Assembly: GCA_029224185.1 (NCBI GenBank)
Contig: CM055197.1
Location: 21,744,283 to 21,808,282 of the forward strand
Reading direction: 5' to 3'
Source of the DNA: Karalla daura
Taxonomy: Eukaryota; Chordata; Actinopteri; Chaetodontiformes; Leiognathidae
Length of the DNA stretch: 64,000 nt
The notes below the pieces were generated by a model. The model was given only the letters and a program-made list of their open reading frames with translations, did not search any database and was not told the DNA's origin. The position numbers were made by a program, and so were the translations under genes. Positions 52,670-62,619 of this stretch are shown piece by piece; the first letter of the stretch is position 1; each line of letters opens with the position of its first letter.

Positions 52670-54699
52670 GTCACACTTGTGTGCACACAAACACACATGA
52701 ACACATAACCACACACATAGATGCAGAGACACACCTTCCTATTGCGATAATTCAGTCATTCGGTATCATACCATTAATTGGTAAATTAGCACAATTATTT
52801 TTTTTATTTCAAGAGAACAACACAGTCTCTACCAGGGCATTGATTATCTGAATTTTACTCTCAACACTGCATTTTTTTGCTGTGTTAACTTTAAGGACAC
52901 TTCAATAATGTAATGGACCAAGTTATGTATTTTCTTATCAGTGACAAACGCAAAAAGAACAGCAGAAAATCTTCGTAGATTTTGTTTTTTATGCCCTCTC
53001 AGCAGTTAAACTGACCAACACAGTCCAATGTCTTTAAATCTCGGCTGGTTCTAAAGCACCTCGGTCTGCTTTTATCTCTTAAATTAATCAAAGTTTGTTC
53101 GGGTAATTCTTCTGGCCATGATGTATCTCTGGGTTAAGTGGGTCCCCCCCACACACCATAAAATAAGAACTATTAAGTCCATGCAGACGTTACATCCATA
53201 CGTTCACGATGACACAGCTCATAAAGACCTTATAGCGATAAAGTAGATTTTCTCATTAAGTGAAACTGCTGAAATCACCTTATATTATACAAATGATTAA
53301 GTCAATGGTGACTCTTTTCACCACACTGAAAATTAAGCATAATAGCAGACTTTGCCACCCTCTCCCTGTCAGTCTCAGTGCTCCCGTCCTCTCTAACTCT
53401 TCTCCGTCTAAAAAGCTAACCTATCTACAGCCACACAGTGAGTGTATCATAATGATAATGATGAATTATGGTAGTGGTGACGAGGCAAGTAGCCTATAAC
53501 TCATGTGGCAGCAAAGAGGGGAGGGCAGGGAGGACAGGGTGGAATAAGGAGAGGGATAGAGGGTCGGAGCGCAAGGAGAGGGCCTGACTACCTGTCGGAT
53601 CCTTCTGATGGACGACAGGCCAACTGTGAGAGGACTGAGCCGCTGCCTGCTCGCTGTTGCTATGTCAAAGGGAGGGTATCCATAACTGTGACGGGCTGCT
53701 GCAGTCAGCATCTCGCTGAAGACACCTAGGCCTTTGGGTTTGATTCCTGAAGAAATCTGACCTCTCTTAATTCATTTCTGTGCTACACTTTTAATGATAG
53801 GACCATTATTTTTAATGACAAAGAATATTTACCCCAGGCATCCTGAACTACCCAAGACCCCAAATGTTCCACATTTACTGACATGAATGTTGAAGTTAAT
53901 TGTATGCCACAGTCACAAGTGGTGTAAAATCAGGCTACATTTGTCTGAGTACTGTATTTAAGTGCAATTTTGTGGCACTACCACAAATTTATATTCTGTA
54001 GGGGTTACTGCTATCTACGTTACACATTTTAGGTAAATAACCAAAAAGATCAAGATCGTGCTTTACAGTTTTATTATGCTTGTTACAGAAAAGCCGTGAT
54101 TGGGACAATTCCATGTCATATAAATTTTATCTACTGTACAAATAACAGTTGATAGGATTTCATATTTATATATGATAGAATGTAATAATAGAATTTGCCT
54201 TTATTCATCCCAAAATGGGGACATTTGATTTGACACAGCAGTAGTGGCATTTGCAGTAGAGGCAGTTAAGTCAAGGATAAGGGTAATTGTAAGGGTAATA
54301 CAAGTATAGATATAGTAAACTAAATTAAACAGTAGACTTAAAAATATACAGTCTTTTGGCAAAAAACAAATAATAATAACAACAGCACTTGTGTTAATAC
54401 ATGGATGCATGATTGAGTGTGATATACTTCAAAATTCTTCAAGGAGAATTTGAATGCAAGGCATTTACTTGCAATGGATATTGGAATATATTGGATATAA
54501 TGGAATATTACTTTGGTAGCTGTGTTTCTCCTTTTCTGGCATGCTGGCATCATGCAAAGGCAGAACTACTTTGAGCCCCATTCAGAACTGTAAGCACTGA
54601 GAGGCCAGCAGAAACCTCTGTTTTAAATGCGACACAGTGAACTGTCAAAGTGCAATCTTTTTAGTCTGCACAGACGCGCCAAACCTGCTCATGATTAAA

Positions 54700-54983
54700 A
54701 CCCGCTGCTCCCCCCTAGCGACAGACACTGGGAACAACAAGTGACGTTCTCTCACTTCCGTCTCCAGCGGGTCACATGACCAAAACAAGCCAACATGGCG
54801 GCGGACACGAAAACTCTTTCCCGGTTTCGAGTGCAACTTTGAATCGTTGTCCATCCGCGCCGAGAGTAAAGAGCAGCGTTAGTCTGCGCTCATGTCCAGG
54901 CTCTGTTGGCTCAGCCGGGCGCTCTGCGGCAGCGAGTTTTGATGCCAGCAGAATGGGCTGGGAATGAAGCCTGCCTGGCAGTC
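54700..54983 (+). promoter_or_regulatory. rnf220: Candidate internal CpG promoter of rnf220
   Basis: CpG-rich sequence without TATA, in contrast to the AT-rich intron before it. It carries a CRE-like half site GTGACGTT (54741-54748), an ETS site CACTTCCG (54753-54760), an E-box/M-box GTCACATGAC (54771-54780) and a textbook YY1 site AACATGGCGGC (54792-54802). YY1 sites of this form usually lie just downstream of start sites in TATA-less promoters, which would put transcription start near 54750-54790. A splice donor in frame with the TFLRVR exon follows at 55011. No transcript evidence is available here. Confidence 0.6.
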
Positions 54984-55010
54984 ATGGAGGAGCTAGTAAA
55001 CAAGAGACAC
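54942..55010 (+). CDS. rnf220: Predicted alternative first coding exon of a short RNF220 isoform
   Basis: From ATG at 54942 the frame is open (MPAEWAGNEACLAV, then MEELVNKRH) to the donor CAC|GTACGT at 55011, ending in phase 0. The next exon (55148) begins in phase 0 with TFLRVRANRQ, so the junction is in frame. The 54942 ATG has a weak Kozak context (T at -3). The internal ATG at 54984 has G at -3 and G at +4 and is the better start. The product would lack the N-terminus, first finger and Ser-rich linkers but keep the C2HC finger and, downstream, presumably the RING. The peptide itself is not one I recognise; the assignment rests on promoter context, donor and phase. Confidence 0.5.
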
Positions 55011-55147
55011 GTACGTCCGAGTGCTGTCGCTTTGCATCCACGGCAATCCCGCGAACAAAAGTTGTGTTTGTGCCTGTGAACACGCCGCAATGCTTCCATA
55101 GCGTCTAACCTACATCCTCCCCCTCCTTTTTTTCTCCTTCTCTGCAG

Positions 55148-55190
55148 ACATTTTTACGAGTTCGAGCAAATAGGCAAACAAGGCTGAATG
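55148..55190 (+). CDS. rnf220: RNF220 short internal exon, TFLRVRANRQTRLN basic segment
   Basis: 43 bp between the acceptor TTCTCTGCAG and the donor GTATGT. It starts in phase 0 and ends with the first base of an Ala codon. The encoded TFLRVRANRQTRLN is identical to the mammalian sequence as I remember it and is followed in the next exon by ARIGKMKRRK. The Arg/Lys-rich stretch could contribute to nuclear targeting (inference). This is the first shared exon for both the full-length and the predicted short isoform. Confidence 0.95.
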
Positions 55191-57089
55191 GTATGTACAC
55201 CTGAAATTCAATTTTCTGACCGACAAAGATTATTGATTTTTTTTTTTTTTCATGTTTTCAAACTAATCGGGACGGTCTCATCTTATTTAGAGATGATCAC
55301 CTCTCAGGCCCTGTTGGGCTTTTGGGATATTTAGAAAAAGCAAACATCTGTGCGTTTGGTGGATGCCATAGAGTAAAGATGAATGAAAAATTACAATAGA
55401 CTGACCATGTATATGCTGCAGCACATCATCAGAGGTCGATTATGTGATATTGATTTGTCCCCTCTTATATAGATAGACAGACGGATAGATAAAGGGCCAC
55501 ACCTGTGTCCCTTTATAAAGCTGCTGTGCACTACTCCAAATAATGGAGCTTCTGAAGCCAGGATGTATGTTCTGCATTCAATGGTTGGATTTGTTTTTAT
55601 AACGGTACTCCTTTTTGTATTTATGTCCCCAAAGCAGTGCAGGTTAACATGGTTTCAGTTCTCATGCATTGTGTAGTTATTCCTTTAAAAAATATAACAC
55701 CTCATTTTTTCTCCACATTTTTTTGGGTATTCCAGTCAGTCAGTCAATCTATCTTCCAATATTTGAAATGTGGAATAAAAAATATTTCTGATAACCAAGA
55801 CAAATTATTTGTAAGTGGATTGATTGGTGATGGATTGTTCTAAAGGGCGCAGATAACAATACAGGAATTGTGGAAGACTTTATTTACATCCATCCGTTAT
55901 TGTCTACAGTACTTGTAGTACTTTTAGCAGTATCTTTAAGTGTTTCTATTCGTTTTTGTGACTTTACAGTGAAGCATTTGATCCAATCCAAGTACCTAAA
56001 TGTGCTCAATGCTCACTAGCAGTGTCACTTCACTTCAGGGCCAGACTCCATCTGTAATGTCGCTGGACCCAGAACCATACCAGAACCAGACCCAGAACAC
56101 ATTGTCTCATTTCACCTGCTGCTTAAGCTGTCACTTCGGTCGACATTTTAACCAGAGGGGGAATCGACGGATTGTCCAGCAGGCGACTGCTGCCACATTC
56201 GGTGGTTTTTGTTCTAAGAGTCTCCGGGCCTGAGGTGACACTGGTAATGCTGCTTTTCACGACCAGAGCCTGTGACGAGAGCTGCTGATGACTTGGTTTA
56301 AACTTCGCCCTCCATTACTTCCCATCGTCCCTGGTGTGGAACCAGGAATCATTCTCGTGTGGGGTGTAACGGCTGAGGGGGCCAGAGATCCCTGCCACAC
56401 CTAATTAGCAGCCCCTTCGCTTCTCTATTTAACAACGCTCCCCTCCATTAGCATCAGGGGAGAATTGGAAGGGGAGGGGATGGGGGGGGGGGGGGGTTCT
56501 CTCTCGCTGTGACGCTTGAGGCGAGGGAGCGAGTGACGGCCGGGGGGGGGGTCAGAGCGTCCACCCTCCACCCGGCCTCCCATCGCGCTCCCTAGTGGCC
56601 TCCTGTGCTTTTCTGCTCCGCTCAAAATGAATGTCCCTTGGTGCCATTTGCAGCGGAGAGAGAGAGAGAGAGAGAAAAAAAAACACGGTGACCATAGGCA
56701 CGCTGACAGCTGCTCTGCTCTGTTAGGTTTCTAATTAAATGCGTGTGTGTGTGGTGGGTGGCTGTGACGGCAATAGGAGGAATCCCGTGAATATGGACTG
56801 TAGCACAGGGGTCGTCGCACCCTACAACGTCCCGGCTGCGCATTTGAGTTCAGCCGCGTCAACCCCGAAAAAGCGATATACAAGAACCGGACCGGTTTGC
56901 CGCTTATGATGGCAGCAAAGGAAAGTTCGTCAGCCGTCTGGAGTCATTAGGACCCCTCCTGCTCCGCTGAAATCGCTGCCGCTGCTCGAAAATGTGAATG
57001 AGGAACCTCGAAAGCTTGAAACCGCCATTCAGAATGTGTGTGTGTGTGTGTCTCTCTCTTTCCTCTCGTGCTTGGCTCTGATTTTGCAG
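55191..57089 (+). other. rnf220: rnf220 intron before the C2HC finger exon
   Basis: GT-AG intron of 1,899 bp (GTATGT ... ATTTTGCAG). It holds a T-run near 55238, a G-rich block at about 56471-56496 and 56541-56549, and a short (GA)n run near 56655-56675. A (TG)8 tract at 57035-57050 lies upstream of a CT tract leading to the acceptor. The part 56230-56460 is unique and includes CACACCTAATTAGCAG; it may be regulatory. CpG density rises from about 56500. Confidence 0.9.
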
Positions 57090-57214
57090 CCCGTATAGGA
57101 AAGATGAAGAGGAGGAAGCCAGAGGAGGGGGGCCAGGTATGTCCGCTGTGCAGCACCCCGTTGGCTGGGAGCGAGGAGGAGATGAGTAGACATGTGGAAC
57201 AATGCTTGATCCAG
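57090..57214 (+). CDS. rnf220: RNF220 internal exon encoding the C2HC zinc finger
   Basis: 125 bp; the first two bases complete an Ala codon and it ends in phase 0. It encodes ARIGKMKRRKPEEGGQ then VCPLCSTPLAGSEEEM and SRHVEQCLIQ. The ligand spacing is C-x2-C-x13-H-x3-C followed by Leu, as in the mammalian finger (VCPLCNRPLAGSEQEM, from memory). The CPxC...H-x3-CL pattern is reminiscent of RAD18-type UBZ ubiquitin-binding fingers (inference). Inside the exon, CAG|GTATGT at 57136/57137 is a consensus-quality donor. Its use would drop 78 nt (26 codons), that is the whole finger, and stay in frame with the next exon. Confidence 0.96.
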
Positions 57215-58250
57215 GTAGTACAATTGTGGCCTTGAGCCCTGCCTACCTTCAGTTGGACAGCCTGCCAACCTCTTCTCTTCCTGTAGATGCTGTCCAGTCA
57301 CACCCGTAGACTAGAGCAGACACCAACTCTAGTTTCCCTTGCTCCGACTTCCTTTCCATGGTGATTTGCACTCATATCATATGGGAATAACTGTCAGACT
57401 GCTCTTGTCCATTATTTAAAGGTACCTCTAAGTAGTCGTAAAGTAGATAGCCATGGTTTATCCCATATGACCTGGGTGCACTTTACTCACCGGCATGCAG
57501 CTCCTGTACGAGCGTAACAGTTCGATGTTGGGAATGTGTGGATGCTCTCAGTAGACTTAGCCCAAAATGAGGACAACGAGGACATTCCCTCCGTTCGCCA
57601 CCCGTTCTTCTTTCCTGACTAGACTAGAGCACCAGTCATCACCGCCTCTCGTGTATGTACCCTCACTGACATTAGCCCTAGCCAGACTAATACCTCTTTT
57701 CCTCTGTCAGGCCGTAGCTAGCTCTGCTGTCGCACCATGCCATACCAGCTGTGTTGCCTTAGCCCTGTGCTAACCCATGCTCCGCTTGAGATGACGGCGT
57801 TATTTTGCCCTTTAATCGAGGGCTAAATGACTAGTGAGTTTCTAACGCAGATCTCTGTAGAATTCCAACAATTTCAACAAGTTCGCTAAACACCAGACCA
57901 TGACGTTTTCTCCACGTGCTTCTGTGGGTGAACCGTTTGGTTTGAAGTTAAAGTGGTAGAACAAAACGGAGCTGCTGAGCCTTAAATCTGTTGTTTCTAT
58001 GGACATAAGGCATCGTCGTCATAAGACATTTCGCAAGCGGTTCGATGGTTTGGGCTTTAATTTGAGGAAAATGGAACAGCACAAGTGGTCACTTTGTTCT
58101 GTCGAAATGGTCCACAGCCGGTTGTCATGGCGTGGTGCAGATGGTGTGCTGTGTGTCCCAAATTCCAGATCTGAACAACAAAAACGACTGCGTCCTGGTT
58201 TTCGCTTTAACGCGCGCGTGTGTGTGTGTGTGTGCGTCTCTCCCCCGTAG
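57215..58250 (+). other. rnf220: rnf220 intron ending in a (CG)4(TG)8 tract
   Basis: GT-AG intron of 1,036 bp (GTAGTA ... TCCCCCGTAG). It has no other recognisable element. The acceptor is preceded by (CG)4 at 58211-58218, (TG)8 at 58219-58234 and only a short pyrimidine stretch. Confidence 0.92.
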
Positions 58251-58380
58251 CGCGAGGGCACGCTAGGTGACGACGACTCCGTGGACATGGATGGAGAGAA
58301 TGGTCGGGGCTTTGAAGAGTACGAGTGGGCGGGCCAGAAGAGGATCAGAGCTACGGCTTTGCTGGAAGGCGGCTTCAGAG
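58251..58380 (+). CDS. rnf220: RNF220 internal exon, EEYEWAGQKRIRATALLEGG block
   Basis: 130 bp; phase 0 start, ending with the first base of a Gly codon, donor GAG|GTGAAC. It encodes REGTLGDDDSVDMDGENG, then RGFEEYEWAGQKRIRATALL and EGGFR. The part from FEEYEW to GGFRG is almost identical to mammalian RNF220 (EEYEWCGQKRIRATTLLEGG, from memory). The first half is acidic and more divergent. This block belongs to the conserved RNF220 family region and lies between the C2HC finger and the acidic DSDADLDVDGDD segment. Translation continues open past the donor into the intron for a while, which explains longer apparent frames here; those extensions are not coding. Confidence 0.96.
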
Positions 58381-58728
58381 GTGAACACGGACACGCACGC
58401 GCACGATGCCACGCAAACCTCAACGTGCATTCCGCATGCCTTTGTAGAGTTCGTGCCTGGTGTGAGGCCGCCGGGTCTGGCCACGGCACAACGAGCCGTT
58501 CGCATGGCCAGTTCAGCACACGTCCAGTTTGCCGTTTTCGCCTCCTCTCCCCCCCCCCCCCCGCGGGGCCTCCATCTTTGGCCGCCCGTCGCTCCCCACG
58601 CTTTTGTCTGGCGCGGGTCGCGTCGGTGGGCCTGGCTCGGCCTGGCTCAGCCTGGCCGGGGCCCCGACACAAGCCTCTCAGCGAGGAGAAGGAAGACACA
58701 TTTAACTGGGCAATTGACCCACTGCTTG

Positions 58729-58731
<3 letters not shown>

Positions 58732-58818
<87 letters not shown>

Positions 58819-58857
58819 GCGTGTGCGTGTGCGTGTGCGCGCGCGCGCGCGTGCGCA
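58732..58857. repeat. (TG)n passing into (CGTG)n and (CG)n
   Basis: About 80 bp of TG, then GTGCGTGTGCGTG units and a GCGCGCGCGCGCG end. It forms a continuous alternating purine-pyrimidine tract of about 125 bp inside the intron. Confidence 0.96.
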
Positions 58858-58949
58858 AGAGCATACTCAGAAATACAATTATAGAAATGGATGGGAGAGC
58901 AGGTCACCGGGGAGCACAGCTGCTGTGCGACTCTCCCTTTTTCTCCCTC

Positions 58950-59600
58950 TCTCTCTCCCTCGCTTGAGGTGCCCCAGCCTGACTCTGTGTCGCCGTCTTC
59001 CATCTCGTGCTGTTACCGCGTCGAACTGACGAGCTCCTCGGCCGTTAAGCTGAAATCTCACAGCTCACTGAATCGCGACGGGATTGGCCTCGGAGTGTCC
59101 GAACGGAGAACGAGGCGATGCGTCCGTTCGGTCCAAAACCTCTTGGAACAGTGCCGCCCAGTTAGTGGAGACTTTTGTCGCACGCCGAGCTAATCGCTCG
59201 CGTTTAACAGTGCTAGGCGGCGTTTGAGAAGCTGAAAACGGCAGAGTTCGGCGCGAGAAACGCCTAAAGTGATTGATCATTCGCTGACAAGTTGTTTTGG
59301 ATCGTACCGGAGGGGGTTCCCTTGAGGCGGGGTCTGCTCCAGAGTCTCCAGCGAGGCCTGTGCAGTTGTAGAAAATCATTTTCGGGTGCTCAGTGACTTG
59401 CGCCGCTCTAATTGAGGGAACGCTCGTCGTTTGTTGACCCGACCTGCGCCGCGCTGCACGGCGGCCTCGCACTGTGGCTCGGCGGTGTTGGCCAGCGCGG
59501 GAGGCTGGGTCGAGCAAACACAGAGGCAAGCCGTCGCGACGTACGCAGGTGGAGGTAAAGAGTGGTTCTCATCTCTGAGAGGTCCTTTCAGCCAGGCCTC
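58950..59600. promoter_or_regulatory. Intragenic CpG-island-like region
   Basis: CpG dinucleotides are very frequent here; by eye about thirty lie between 59001 and 59300 alone, far above the vertebrate background. It is inside an intron and does not overlap a recognised exon. It has an inverted CCAAT (GATTGG near 59079) but I see no TATA. It may be an unmethylated orphan CpG island or a promoter for an unrecognised transcript. Confidence 0.45.
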
Positions 59601-60222
59601 GGCTTTCATCTGTGGCTCTTAACGCCCGCCACCTCCCCTCCCTGTTCCCTCCGCTGGAGAACACACACGCTGCGTCTCAGCTGCCTCCCTCTTTCGCTCC
59701 GCCATCCGAGCCGGAGAGACAAGACGGATCAATGCCGAAATCTCGAGTAAACTGTGCCGGGGAGCAGCCTGCGGGATGGGAGCATGCTTCCCCCTCCCTC
59801 CTGCCCTCCCTCCCTCCCTCCCTCCAACGCGTCTATCCATCCCCCACCTTGCGCCTTGCTTCCACCGTCTTTGACCAGGGTAAACGAGCAGACACAGGAC
59901 CCTTCTGCCGCGCTCTAATAGGGCACCTTGTGATGTGACACAGATAACCGAGGTGGCCTGGGGAGAGCCACTTGAAACGCACACGCGCACACAGTCAGGC
60001 AGCGGGCTCAGAAGGTAGATTTTGCCTTGAAAGCTCCTCAGTGGTTCTAAGGCTGGCGGCTGAATCCAGCAGCCTAGACGGATATAGAGATGTTGCAGGG
60101 GGGCCTCCTCAGCTGGAGGGATGAAGAGACGCTCTATCCCTCTGTGAAGTGCTCCATCCTCCCCTCCCTCTGAGAGTGCCAGCAAGAAAGGCATACGCGA
60201 CGTGGCCCTTTCAAGGGGAGAG

Positions 60223-60265
60223 GAGGAGGAGGAGGAGGAGGAGGAGGAGGAGGGGGGGGGGGGGG
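60223..60265. repeat. (GAG)n trinucleotide repeat and G-run
   Basis: About 30 bp of GGA/GAG units directly followed by a run of about 14 G. The Glu-rich open frame is an artefact. Confidence 0.93.
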
Positions 60266-62619
60266 TCGAACAAGACCATTTTATGATTTATCTCTGTGTG
60301 GAGGAAGACTTCCCTCGGTCTTGCACCAGCTTAGCCAGGTTGAAAGAGTCTCAGGACAGACAGACAGGGAGCCCGTCTTACTAGGCTGTCTGTCAGCCGG
60401 GATCTGTGGTAGGAGTTGGAGAGTAACAGGATTTCACTTCTAAACCTTAAAAGGATATGTTTAAAAGCCTACCATAGTCTCAGCACCGGTGCAGTCTGCT
60501 TTACAGTGACCTTCTGTCATGTATAAATGTTTTGTGATTTGCAGGCTCTTGCTTTGGCTTGTCAAAATCAGAAGTGAGGGTACATATCAATGCTTCTGTT
60601 CACGAATCATTTGAGAAGCTCAAGAAGGTTTGAGAGTTGTGCGTGACGGTTCTTGCAGGTATTATTTTTTGTCAATTCTGCTTCTAGTAATATAATTGTT
60701 AGACCACAGACTGATGGAAGCCCAGGCAGACAGACAGACAGGCAGACAGATCCTGGGGTCTGATGTGAGGCTATCCTTGGAGATGAATGAAGAGAAGGGG
60801 GATTATTGCAGTTTGAGATGGACCAGAGGGATTGGGAGGAGAAGAAATCTGTGCTTTGTAAGTGTACTTCAAAGATGGCCGTCTCATGTCTTTGTGTCAT
60901 GCCTTTCCCCATCCCTCTGCCTCTCTGACCTGTAAATGGCAGAAAGATAGTGCGGTGACCCCTGACACGCCCGCTCTTGGCTTCTGAGGGCGTCCCGATA
61001 ATTGCTATGGTAACGGGACGCGGCCAAGGTTAGTCGATTGGTTGATCCGATCTGTCAGTCGGCCTGATGAGTCTTTTGGTCGGGCCTGCTTCCTTAGATC
61101 TGTGCTCTCAGTGTAGCGCCGGTGACATCCATGCAGAACGAGTGTGTGGCGCACGGCTGTCACAAAGCGTGTTAGCCGGGAGGATGAAACGCGCTGTATG
61201 TCATGTTCCGAGTCAACTACATGCAGCAAATGGTTATGGAAATGAGAGGCTCTGTGACGGCCACGCTGTGTATTGATCATGCCCGAGTGGCAGAAAGGTG
61301 GGGAAAGAATGAGTCGAAAGAGCACAACCTGTACAGGAGCTAGAGGGCGGTGGAGGAAAATGTAACAGAGAAGTAGGGAGGAGAATAGAAAATGGGGCGG
61401 AAGAAGGTAAAGGATCATAGTGCCAAGAAGAAAACATGGAAAGACAACGGGTAAGAGAAGTGAAAATAGGGATATCACAAAAGAGGGTGAGGGAAGAAGG
61501 GATGAGAAAAAGAAGAGGTAAATAAAGTGTGAATGTGTGTGTGTGTGTGCGTGCGTGCGCGTGTGTGTGTGTGGTGGGGGGGGGGCTTCACTACATAATG
61601 TGAGTGAAAGGCAGTTAGAGTGGGGCTGACCTTTTCCTGGCCAGATTAGATTGGTCTGCCAAGACTGCTTAGAGGGACAGATAGAAGCACAGAGAGCACA
61701 CACACACACGCACACACACACACACACACACACAGAGCACAGGCCACACATAAACTCCCTGTTAACACATCCAAGGCATGACCAGCGCACAATGCATGCA
61801 TGCACGTTCTGGACCAGCCCAGCTTTAAAGTGGCCATATCCAGTACAGCAGCCTTTAAGGTAGCTTCATTGGTAGACATAAATACCGACAGCATGCTAAG
61901 TAAAGCTGAACACAATTGAGTAGCGGTTTTAAGATAAAAATAAATAAATAAAATATTGGTCCATGTTTCTCAAAACATAGAACGTTGTAATTGAATAGAA
62001 TATCAAAGTTTTTGAAAACAATATTCTGTAAACGCTCCTATTGAGCATTAACACAGAAATACTTCAGTGTTTTATTAGTCAATTAAGTGATTATTGGTAA
62101 CACTTCCAAATTAGGGACCACTACAAACAGTGAAGTAGCTATTACCTAAAACTTAAGGGTTGTTAATTATTACCTATGTGTCTAATTGGAGCAAGTTCAT
62201 GGTTTTCCTACTGTTACAGGGTATTACTTAGTTGTTGGCAACTACATGTTACTGAAACAAATGGCAAGGAGTCGATTTCCTGATGTCATGTTGTTTGGTT
62301 GAGCATCACTCATAGTCAAGCAATGCGTAACTATTTTGAGGCCCCAGCATGCTCTATACTACGGTGCTCTATCTATTGCGACCATATTTTGACTTGATTA
62401 CTTGGGGTGGGTTGCTAGTGCCCCCCCCCACACACACACACACACACACCTCGACCTGACATACCGAAGGCCTCGTCGGCGAGCAGATGCAGGATGCTGC
62501 CGCATTTACACTGCGCGGCCGTTGTCCCCATATGTTCCCCACTGCCACCGAGACCAAATAAAAGTTAAAAGCTCCCTTTTTATTTGATCACTAAAAACCA
62601 TGGGCCCGTGTTGTAAAGC

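Larger units (their letters stand above)
52670..55147 (+). other. rnf220: rnf220 intron containing an internal CpG-rich promoter candidate
   Basis: GT-AG intron of 2,478 bp (GTCACA ... TTCTCTGCAG). Its first 2 kb is ordinary AT-rich sequence with (CA)n fragments just after the donor and a purine-rich G block at 53510-53590. The last 450 bp, from about 54700, turns sharply GC/CpG-rich and carries promoter-like motifs and an in-frame alternative first exon (see 54700-54983 and 54942-55010). Confidence 0.88.

Noticed and set aside
53700..53760. Possible SINE box B (GGGTTTGATTCCTG)
   Set aside because: No box A at the expected distance upstream and no SINE tail.
58019..58864. 281-codon minus-strand open frame
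   Set aside because: Antisense to an RNF220 exon and across a (CA)n array (poly Thr-His); no domain and composition-driven.
58281..58967. Long open frame (228 codons) on the + strand
   Set aside because: Its first third is the real RNF220 exon 58251-58380. The rest reads through the GTGAAC donor into CpG-rich intron and a TG repeat.
59065..59529. 154-codon Arg/Pro/Ser-rich minus-strand frame in the CpG-rich intron
   Set aside because: High GC makes stop codons rare. There are no recognisable motifs, no splice context and no family resemblance.
61005..61805. 266-codon minus-strand frame
   Set aside because: Contains translated (CA)n/(GT)n and pyrimidine-rich repeats; no recognisable domain.
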